Below are positions 57,438-64,000 of a DNA stretch of 64,000 bases, one piece after another. The notes beneath the pieces were generated by a model that saw only the letters and a list, made by a program, of their open reading frames with translations, was not told where the DNA came from and ran no database searches. Within the stretch, counting starts at the first letter, position 1. Every line of letters begins with the position of its first letter. This DNA is from JAGVSZ01 sp019137045. GTDB lineage: Bacteria; Pseudomonadota; Gammaproteobacteria; Burkholderiales; SG8-39. The stretch lies in the NCBI GenBank assembly GCA_046347635.1, contig JAXMFT010000001.1, positions 476,599-540,598 of the forward strand, given 5' to 3'. Made by a program: the position numbers and the translations under genes.

Positions 57438-59978
57438 TTACGCCAGGTCCCGCACGACGACCGACTCGTTGCCGTACACGTCGACGACCTTGACGGCAAC
57501 GCGCTTGTAGCCGCGCAGCGGGAAGGGCTCGGAGGTGAGTTTCAACGTGAACTCCTCCGGATCGACCTCGGCCTTCAGCGCAGCCTTGATGTTCGGCGCC
57601 TTCCTGAAGTCGAAGAACATCTGGCAGTCCACGAAGCAGTCGCCGTCGTAGTCCTCGTCGAGGTACCAGGCCGAGACGTAGCCCGAGTCAGCCTGCTTGT
57701 ACTCGGTTCTGCGGCGATTGCGGTCGAAGAGCGCGACGCCGTTCAGCGTCACGCGCACCTGCTGCTCCTTTCCGCTTTCCGCCGCCGCGACCTCGATGAC
57801 GGGCAGCGCGAGCGGCGAGAAGAGCATCTCCGGCTCCGTCGCCTTGAGCCCCTCGGCGAGCGTGTCCGGGCGGATCATGATCAGCTCGACCTTGACCTTG
57901 CCGCGCTTCTCGAGCGCCGACTTCACCTCGCCGACGTTGGCCTCGAAGGCCCAGCCGAGCACGTGCACCTCGAGGATGCCCGAGGCGAGCGCATCCTGGA
58001 CGGCGTCGTTGATCTGCTTGGCGGTGACGCGCCCCGAGAGCGGGCCGACCGAGATCGCGATCTTCTCCTTCTCGTTTTCCGCCACCGCGTGCACGAGCCC
58101 GGTCGCGCCCTGAATCGCGGCGTCCTTGCGGTAGAGGCGGCAGATCACCTCGATGTAGTTCTCGAGCTTCGCCGCCTCGCCGATCCCCGGTTCGCGGACG
58201 ACGTAGCCTTTCCAGTCCTCGACCGAGTAGCGGCCGAGCGAGGCGACTTCGAAGGGGCCGCAGACGCGGATCGCGTCCTTGTCCACCTCCGGCTGGTCCA
58301 CCAATTCGACCTTCTCCGGCTCGAGGTCGTAGGCGAGGCTCTTGAGCGTGACGCGGTTGACCGTCTTGTAGAGGAAGTTGCCCGAGACCTTGCCGTTGCG
58401 GGTCTTGTAGTGTTCGAAGATGCCGCTCAATAGCCGCTCGCGCGCGACGTTTACCCCGACCCGCGACGTATCGCACGTGATCCAACGCCGTCCCAGACGC
58501 TCGGCACAAAGTGCAGTCGTACCAGAACCGCACGTAGGATCTAAAAGGAGATCTCCTGGCTCGGTTGCCATACTGATGCAGCGGAGGACAACCTTAGTCC
58601 CAGTTTGGACGGCATACCGCTTGGGTTCCGTGAAACTGCCAGTCATCGTGTCCCGCCAGAGATTCGTGATCGGGGAGGCTGGAAAGTCGTCGACGTACCC
58701 AATCCACTGGAGCGAGGCTCCAGAAATGACTACTCGGCGCTTCGCGACGAGCCCATTCAAGCCCGCCGGATTGCGCACCTTCCAATGCGCGTTCGCCGGG
58801 ATCTCGTAATCGCGTCCCTCGAAACGATACCTCCGCTTCTCCTCGTCGCCCCCCCCTTGGGAGATGAGACTGATTAAGCGATACCGGCGCCCACCGGTTG
58901 GATCAGGGGCTGTCCCCTCACGCTCTTCTCTAGACAAGCGTCTCCTCGTGCCATCCGGCAACTCGATGTATTGGTAGAGGTCGAACGACTCGATGTTTTC
59001 CTTGTCGATGTACAGTTGCCGGTATTTTAGGGACGGCCGGTCCTTGGCGACCCACACCAGGTAGTCGCTGATGCCCGCCAGGTACGTTGCGTCCTGATAT
59101 GCAGTTTTCTTGAAGGTGATTAGAGATACGAGATTCGACGCGCCGAACACCTCTAGGACAGCGGGGAGCACGACGCCGAGATTCTCATCATTGATCTGAA
59201 GGAACAGCGACCCGCTTTCCGTTAACAGTTCGCGGCACAAATACAGCCGCTCTTGGAGATACGACAAGTAAGAATGGACACCAAGGGACCAGGTATCTCT
59301 GAATGCCTTAATCGTCAGAACGTCATCAGCTTGGTCGTTCTCCTCGTTCTTGGGTGAATCCACCCTCTGCTGGAAGTTCGAGTCGTACTTGATGCCGTAC
59401 GGCGGGTCGATGTAGATCATCTGCACCTTGCCGCGCAGGTTCTCGTAGTGGAGGAGCGACTCCATCACGTGCAGCGAGTCGCCGCAGATGAGCTTGTTCT
59501 TCCAGCCCTCCTCGTGGGTGTAGAACTCGACGCGCTTCTTCTTGTCGCTCTCGCGCAGCGTTTTCTCGAGGTCCGCGAAGAGGTGCCCCTGCCGGTCCTC
59601 GCCTGACTTCTCCGCTGCAGCCTTGCGCGCCCGCTCGATGATTTGCGCGATGCGAGACTCGGAGACGATCTCGTTGCGCTGCAGCGGCAGCACCGGCACC
59701 TCGCGCCGGTTGCGCTTGCCCGCCCAGAAGAGCACCGGGTCCGCCGCCGGATCCATGTCCACGACCACCGGCCGCCCGTCGCCCTCTGGGAGCTTCCCGA
59801 CGACAACCGCCTTGCTCCAGCCGTTGTCCATCGGCAGCGTCACTACCTGCTCCTCGGCCGGCAGGAGCGGCGTATGCCCGGTCTCTGGCGTGCGCGGCTC
59901 CCTGATGTCGTCGTAGGTGTAGCGAGTGACCTTCTTCTCAGTCTTGGGCTTGTTCGCGGAGCCTTTTGGCCTGGCCAT
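57438..59978 (-). CDS. mod: Type III DNA methyltransferase (Mod subunit)
   Basis: An 846-residue beta-class N6-adenine (or N4-cytosine) methyltransferase. Motif IV is VQMIYIDPPYGIKYDS (near 193), motif I near the C-terminal end of the catalytic region is DLLLDPTCGSGTTALCAERLGRRWITCD (near 490). Between them lies the target-recognition region. The first 150 and last 330 residues are extra relative to a minimal Mod. The TRD segment (about 58450-59390) is of lower G+C (59101-59160 has 29/60) than the flanks (57781-57840 has 44/60), suggesting domain exchange. It recognises the DNA site for Res, encoded 12 bases downstream. The sequence specificity cannot be predicted. Confidence 0.9.
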   Translation of the reverse strand: MARPKGSANKPKTEKKVTRYTYDDIREPRTPETGHTPLLPAEEQVVTLPMDNGWSKAVVVGKLPEGDGRPVVVDMDPAADPVLFWAGKRNRREVPVLPLQRNEIVSESRIAQIIERARKAAAEKSGEDRQGHLFADLEKTLRESDKKKRVEFYTHEEGWKNKLICGDSLHVMESLLHYENLRGKVQMIYIDPPYGIKYDSNFQQRVDSPKNEENDQADDVLTIKAFRDTWSLGVHSYLSYLQERLYLCRELLTESGSLFLQINDENLGVVLPAVLEVFGASNLVSLITFKKTAYQDATYLAGISDYLVWVAKDRPSLKYRQLYIDKENIESFDLYQYIELPDGTRRRLSREEREGTAPDPTGGRRYRLISLISQGGGDEEKRRYRFEGRDYEIPANAHWKVRNPAGLNGLVAKRRVVISGASLQWIGYVDDFPASPITNLWRDTMTGSFTEPKRYAVQTGTKVVLRCISMATEPGDLLLDPTCGSGTTALCAERLGRRWITCDTSRVGVNVARERLLSGIFEHYKTRNGKVSGNFLYKTVNRVTLKSLAYDLEPEKVELVDQPEVDKDAIRVCGPFEVASLGRYSVEDWKGYVVREPGIGEAAKLENYIEVICRLYRKDAAIQGATGLVHAVAENEKEKIAISVGPLSGRVTAKQINDAVQDALASGILEVHVLGWAFEANVGEVKSALEKRGKVKVELIMIRPDTLAEGLKATEPEMLFSPLALPVIEVAAAESGKEQQVRVTLNGVALFDRNRRRTEYKQADSGYVSAWYLDEDYDGDCFVDCQMFFDFRKAPNIKAALKAEVDPEEFTLKLTSEPFPLRGYKRVAVKVVDVYGNESVVVRDLA

Positions 59979-59999
59979 GGGAAGTCCTCGATCCCGGGT

Positions 60000-62135
60000 T
60001 CAATCGCTCGTCAGACCCAGACACGCGCGCAAGTGGGCGCGGGTCTCGGCGTCTTCGATCCAGAGGTGGCACCCGCTCATGCCGCGGGTTAGGAGAATGC
60101 GGTACGCCTGCGCGAGGGCGGCCCGCAGCTTCTCTTGGGCTGGTCCGGGCGCATGTTCAGCCTCGGCTGCGCGAACGCTGCGGTCGAGGCCGGTATCGTG
60201 CACGTGCGTCGGGTCTGGCTGCCACTTGCCGCCGCGCCAGACCAGGTCGCCCAGCCACAGCACGCCGATGCAGTCGAAGTCGAAGCCGCGCACGGCGTAA
60301 GGGCAGCCGACTTCGCACAGCGGGTCCGTGTGCATCGGGCTCCCCACCGGCGCCTGGATGAACCAGGTGTAATCGCTGCCGTTCTGCGGGATGAAGTTCC
60401 AGACCTTGCTCCAGTACCGCTGCGTTCCCGACTCGTCCACATACGGTTCGTGGAAGTCCTGCTGCGCCGCCGGGAGCGCATGCGGACGAGCCGCGCCCTT
60501 CGTCTTCCATTCGCGGGCGTAGCTGGCGAGAAGTCGGACGGTACGGCTGCCGGCGGCCACGTCCCTCAGCCGCTGTTCAAGCGCAGCCGGGGTGTCCGCC
60601 AGCTGAACGTCGAACACCTGGCGCCACTTCCGCGCGAGGCCGGCCAGCTCCACGGCCGGCTCACCCTGTAGCAGGCCTTCCACCCAGGCGACGTAGTCGG
60701 CGGACCCGGCGCAGCGAAACTGCGCGCCTTCCAAGGAAATGGGCTCGCCGACCTCGGCACCGAGTTCCTCCGCCCAGTGGCGGATGTCGGCAAGCGTCGT
60801 GTTCTCGCGGTCCCGGAACCCTTGCTCGGCATCGAGCAAAAAGATCGAGACTGTCGAGCACCGGATGATGTGCCAGGCGAGCGGTCCGAAGGTCGGCGCA
60901 AAGCCGAACTGACCGCGACCCTCCGGGTGTTCGGGATTGATGAGAGCGTGCGCCTCATCGACCACGGAAACGAGGTACTGCTCGTTGCCTGCCCCATCCT
61001 GGAACGGTACGCCCCAGTCACGCAGAAGCTGTACGTTCTCGCGCCAGGCCACGGGATCGCTTGCGAACTCAGCACCATGCTTGCGGCGCAGGCGCCCCAG
61101 AGTCTGCGTCGTCACGGGCACATAGCTTGCCGCACGCTTGACGACACCACCCGCCGCTTTTGCACCGCCCGCGATCTGGAAGAGCTTTGTCCAGTTACTC
61201 GTCTGCGCGGTCGACGTCGTGGTCAGCACCGCTGCACCGTCCGGCAGCCGGTCGTCCGTGACCAGCGCGGACCAGATCCGTGCCGCGAGCACGGACTTGC
61301 CCGAACCCGGCGGTCCCTGGATCACGATCACCTGCTTGCGAGGCGCACCGCGGCCGAGCACTTCAGCCTCGAGCCGGGCTCGGACCAAGGCGAACGCCCG
61401 CCGCTGGTGATCCAACAGTTCGAAGGGTCTGTTCGCGCGATCGCGGATCTGCGCGCCGATCTGACGGACAAAGCCTCGGTCCTGCCGGTAGCGGCCGGCG
61501 ACGAACGCGCGGGCAAACTGTTCGTCGCCAGTATTCAGACTTCGGGCGAGGTAGGCCGGCCACGTCTCCCGAACGACGTGCGGCGCGAGCGTGAAGCAAG
61601 GATAGTCGCGCACCAGCGCGTCGTTGGGCGGGTCCGCATAGCGTTCGACGAAATAGTCACGCGTGAAGAGTACGCAGCCCCGCACGTCCGCGCGCTGGTC
61701 TTGTACGGTGGAATGAAAGCGCCGGCAGTACTCCGTGTAGCCGCGAACCTGGTCCGCCGGGTGCAGCACAAGCGCGCCACCGCGCTCCATGAGGCCCTCG
61801 GCCGGCCCTGGGCGATCGCCGCGGGTAATCCAATGCTTCAGCTCGACAATGACCGCAGAGGGTCCGGCGGCTCCGCGACCGAGGAGCACCACGTCACACC
61901 ATGACGACGCGGCCGGGAGTTGGTACTCGAGCACCAGGTAGCCGTGACCCGCGAAGTACACGTGCAGCGCTCCGAGCGCCGGCGCGGCCAGCGCATCGGC
62001 CAGCACAGGCAGCGACGATTCCCACGCCTGCCGCTCCTCCTCGCCACCGCGCCCTGTCGCGGACTCGAGCTCCGCAATGAGTGCCGCTCGGTTCGTACGG
62101 ACGGCCTCGCGAAACTCTGACACCGTCATCAGCAA
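60000..62135 (-). CDS. DUF2075 helicase with N-terminal nuclease-like domain
   Basis: A 711-residue protein. The N-terminal 200 residues contain SSWCDVVLLGRGAAGPSAVIVELKHW (Asp, Glu-x-Lys, a PD-(D/E)XK-type core). The middle is an SF1-like ATPase/DUF2075: VIVIQGPPGSGKSVLAARIWSAL (Walker A, near 270), LVSVVDEAHALINPEH (Walker B), SIFLLDAEQGFRDRENTT and YRILLTRGMSGCHLWIED near the end. The same architecture occurs in defence islands; biochemical activity is unknown. It lies between the exonuclease and mod genes with gaps of 25 and 21 bases, so it belongs to the type III operon. Confidence 0.85.
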   Translation of the reverse strand: MLMTVSEFREAVRTNRAALIAELESATGRGGEEERQAWESSLPVLADALAAPALGALHVYFAGHGYLVLEYQLPAASSWCDVVLLGRGAAGPSAVIVELKHWITRGDRPGPAEGLMERGGALVLHPADQVRGYTEYCRRFHSTVQDQRADVRGCVLFTRDYFVERYADPPNDALVRDYPCFTLAPHVVRETWPAYLARSLNTGDEQFARAFVAGRYRQDRGFVRQIGAQIRDRANRPFELLDHQRRAFALVRARLEAEVLGRGAPRKQVIVIQGPPGSGKSVLAARIWSALVTDDRLPDGAAVLTTTSTAQTSNWTKLFQIAGGAKAAGGVVKRAASYVPVTTQTLGRLRRKHGAEFASDPVAWRENVQLLRDWGVPFQDGAGNEQYLVSVVDEAHALINPEHPEGRGQFGFAPTFGPLAWHIIRCSTVSIFLLDAEQGFRDRENTTLADIRHWAEELGAEVGEPISLEGAQFRCAGSADYVAWVEGLLQGEPAVELAGLARKWRQVFDVQLADTPAALEQRLRDVAAGSRTVRLLASYAREWKTKGAARPHALPAAQQDFHEPYVDESGTQRYWSKVWNFIPQNGSDYTWFIQAPVGSPMHTDPLCEVGCPYAVRGFDFDCIGVLWLGDLVWRGGKWQPDPTHVHDTGLDRSVRAAEAEHAPGPAQEKLRAALAQAYRILLTRGMSGCHLWIEDAETRAHLRACLGLTSD

Positions 62136-62160
62136 GGCGCGACACCCCCCGCCCTTGTCC

Positions 62161-62658
62161 TCATGGCGTCCATCCCGCCTTCTCTGCCGCCATGACGATG
62201 CGGGCGCAGGCTTCGGCGTCGGAGTCGGCCTGATGGTGCCGGAGGGGGATGCGCAGCCGCGCGCACACGTCCGGCAGCTTGGTCGGGTAGATGTTCCACA
62301 CCGCCCTTGCCACCTGGACGGTGCAGACGAACGGGTGACGAACCGCAGTGAGTCGGTAGGTTCGGCAGCAACTCGACAGCACGCCGTCGTCGAACGGCGC
62401 GTTGTGAGCAGCCAGAAACCCGACCGTTCCGATCCGCCGCTTGAGGTCCGGCCACAGCTCGGCGAAGTTCGGGGCGGCGCGAACGTGCTGCCACGTCAGC
62501 CCGTGAATGTGCGTGAACGCGAATTCGCTGGTCGGCGGCCGTATGAGCTCGTAGGCCCGATCCACGATCCGGCCGCCGTCTACGACGACGAGTCCAACGG
62601 CACAGGCGCTGTCGCGGCTGTGGTTGGCAGTCTCAAAGTCGATCGCAGCGAATCGCAT
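62161..62658 (-). CDS. DnaQ-like DEDDh 3'-5' exonuclease
   Basis: A 165-residue minimal exonuclease. Catalytic motifs are complete: FAAIDFETANHSRDS (DE of motif I), THIHGLTWQHV, FLAAHNAPFDDGVLSSC (motif II Asp) and HHQADSDAEACARIVM (motif III, His and Asp). This is the RNase T/DnaQ epsilon fold. It lacks any other domain. It sits between the HerA-like gene (12 bases upstream) and the DUF2075 gene (25 bases downstream) in the minus-strand operon, so it probably acts with them rather than with DNA polymerase III. Confidence 0.9.
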   Translation of the reverse strand: MRFAAIDFETANHSRDSACAVGLVVVDGGRIVDRAYELIRPPTSEFAFTHIHGLTWQHVRAAPNFAELWPDLKRRIGTVGFLAAHNAPFDDGVLSSCCRTYRLTAVRHPFVCTVQVARAVWNIYPTKLPDVCARLRIPLRHHQADSDAEACARIVMAAEKAGWTP

Positions 62659-62670
62659 GGTATGCAGCGT

Positions 62671-64000
62671 TCACTTCTTCAGTCCATTCGTGACCAGGAA
62701 ACCGTCCACAGTATTGAATACGTTCAGGAACAGCGGACTCCCCGCGAACGAGAGCGGGCTCACCGGCCCGATGGTCATAAACGAGTACTGCCGGCTCTTG
62801 GTGTCGAACGCGGAGTGCGGGTCCCGGAAGAGCTGATAAAGGTCCAGCGCGGTTCCCGATGAGCCGACCAGTTGCCGGAGCGACTGGAACTCCTGTCCGA
62901 GTGCCAGCCCAAAGCCGAAAAAGAAGATGCGCAACTGCTGCAGGATCTCTGGGTGCAGGCTCGAGAGCGTCTGGCTGATGAAGAGCCACCCCAACCCGTA
63001 CTTCCGCGTGGTTCGCGCCGCGTCGATCAGCACACCGCGCACACCACGGGCACCGTCGTCTTCGCTCGGTAGCTCGCGCGGCGCGAGACGGTGCGCCTCG
63101 TCGATGACCACCAGCGCGTTGAGGCTCTGGTTCTCGCGGTAGAAGTGCTCCGCAGTCTGCTGCAAGCCGTCGAGCAGCCGCTTGATCACAAGCGACTGGA
63201 TCTTGTCGTTCCAGAACAGTCCCTGCGCTTGCTCCTTCGACAGGTCGATCACGAGAATCGGGCGGTCTGAGCGCGGCGCTCCGTCTTCTTCGGTCAGGGC
63301 CAGGAGCCACGCGAGCGCCTTGTTGATGCTCTTCGCGCCCTGGCGGTCCTCGCGGAACAGCTCGGCCACGGGGCTCCAGTAATCCTTGAAGAAATCGTCG
63401 GGATCCGCTTCGTGAAGGGCCGCATCAAACCGCGCTCGTGACGCGTCCGTCCGGTAGAACACCTTCTGGACTTTGTCGTCCTGAAGGAGCTGCCAGGCAG
63501 CGTCAAACGATTTGCGAAGGTGCAGGTCGGGCAGCTTGACCTTCGCCTTCTGCAGCTTGTCGGCGAGCACGCCACAGGCGAGCTCGCGATTCTCGCCCTT
63601 CGGCACGGTCAGGCGCTCGAAGAACGGCGACTCGAACAGGATCTGCTGGAAGAGCTCCCAGCGGTCGAGCACGAGGTTCCGGACCGTCAAGACGACGGGC
63701 TGCTTGCCTAGCGCACGAGCGACGTCGCCAACCGGAAGAGCGAACTCCCCGCTCGTTCCGCCCTTCTTCATGTCTCGTGCGAACTCGCCTTGCGGGTCGA
63801 TTACGAGCAGCGCCATCTTTGGGTACCGCGCGTATGCGAGCAGGATCATCTTCGCGAGCACCGACTTGCCCGAACCGGTCTTGCCGAAGATGCCGACGTG
63901 GTAGGCCTCGCCCGCGCCGTCCGGCCCGCGGTCGAAGTGCTTGAACCACAGCGGCAGCTTGGGCTTCGACCCGTAGACGTGGCCGAGATAGAAGATCTGC
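62671..64000 (-). CDS. HerA-like hexameric ATPase (DUF87), C-terminal part; runs off the right edge
   Basis: 442 residues are visible and the N-terminus lies outside the window. Walker A is HVGIFGKTGSGKSVLAKMILLA; a HerA motif LLVIDPQGEFARDM follows; Walker B is LNALVVIDEAHRLAPRE; the sensor region is GLGWLFISQTLSSLHPEILQQLRIFFFGFGL. HerA enzymes are hexameric DNA translocases that work with nucleases (NurA, or SIR2, DUF4297 and similar partners in defence). Its downstream neighbour encodes a DnaQ-like exonuclease, a likely partner. In-frame GTG at 63861 is not the start: coding continues through Walker A to the edge. Confidence 0.88.
   Translation of the reverse strand, partial: QIFYLGHVYGSKPKLPLWFKHFDRGPDGAGEAYHVGIFGKTGSGKSVLAKMILLAYARYPKMALLVIDPQGEFARDMKKGGTSGEFALPVGDVARALGKQPVVLTVRNLVLDRWELFQQILFESPFFERLTVPKGENRELACGVLADKLQKAKVKLPDLHLRKSFDAAWQLLQDDKVQKVFYRTDASRARFDAALHEADPDDFFKDYWSPVAELFREDRQGAKSINKALAWLLALTEEDGAPRSDRPILVIDLSKEQAQGLFWNDKIQSLVIKRLLDGLQQTAEHFYRENQSLNALVVIDEAHRLAPRELPSEDDGARGVRGVLIDAARTTRKYGLGWLFISQTLSSLHPEILQQLRIFFFGFGLALGQEFQSLRQLVGSSGTALDLYQLFRDPHSAFDTKSRQYSFMTIGPVSPLSFAGSPLFLNVFNTVDGFLVTNGLKK

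Noticed and set aside
1..64000. CRISPR array or cas operon near the Cas4-like nuclease
   Set aside because: No regularly spaced repeats were seen and the nuclease is paired with a helicase and an unknown protein, not with cas1/cas2.

Overview
The window is a high-G+C (about 70% in most of it) chromosomal segment of a Gram-negative bacterium. The Methylobacillus-type exopolysaccharide (EPS) genes epsE/F/G/L, a WcaJ-like sugar transferase, a DUF2242-like lipoprotein and a DUF2779 protein suggest a betaproteobacterium. That placement is an inference from gene content; no rRNA or other marker gene is present.

Layout. (1) 0.6-22.5 kb is an EPS locus. A plus-strand operon (607-11349) encodes an outer-membrane barrel (EpsL), the export pore (EpsE), the Wzz-type co-polymerase (EpsF), its tyrosine kinase (EpsG), an O-antigen-ligase-like polymerase, a WecG-family transferase, a GMC oxidoreductase, a GT4 transferase and a polysaccharide deacetylase. 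A converging minus-strand operon (20164 down to 11382) encodes a Wzx flippase, two GT2 and one GT4 transferases, two GNAT/FemAB-like acyltransferases, a clan-A glycoside hydrolase and a second deacetylase, with an odd tRNA inside it. The priming glycosyl-phosphate transferase (21115) is transcribed divergently from the flippase. Together these cover priming, assembly, flipping, polymerisation, export and trimming of one polysaccharide. (2) 22.5-29.8 kb holds mostly housekeeping genes: a cold-shock gene with a clear promoter, a small heat-shock gene, an enoyl-CoA hydratase and its neighbour (both frameshifted), a PPP-type phosphatase and a DUF2779 nuclease-like protein. (3) 29.9-35.6 kb carries two paralogous membrane-anchored S41 peptidases around a small coiled-coil gene. 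All three share the same upstream DNA module. (4) 35.7-41.5 kb is a toxin-antitoxin-like patch: an orphan antitoxin, an AAA/DUF4143 ATPase, mobile mystery proteins A and B (Fic), and a RelE-like toxin with its XRE antitoxin. Its last 3.5 kb lie between two direct repeats of 44 bp. (5) 41.6-45.9 kb is a MoxR / DUF58 / transglutaminase cluster. DUF58 is broken by about six single-base indels, probably assembly errors.

(6) 45.7-64 kb is a defence island of mixed, lower G+C, entered inside the 3' end of the transglutaminase gene. It contains an SF1 helicase; a three-gene operon of Cas4-like Fe-S nuclease, an unrecognised 506-residue protein and an SF1 helicase; a GmrSD-type (DUF262/DUF1524) enzyme; and a tightly spaced minus-strand operon running off the right edge: HerA-like ATPase, DnaQ-like exonuclease, DUF2075 nuclease-helicase, type III Mod and Res. 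Res carries a C-terminal LexA-like S24 peptidase domain. These last two operons are the best candidates for undescribed antiviral systems.

Single-base indels in GC-rich runs interrupt at least four otherwise normal genes (25.1-25.5 kb, 42.8-43.9 kb, 48.5 kb, 56.8 kb), so some 'broken' genes are probably intact in the organism.
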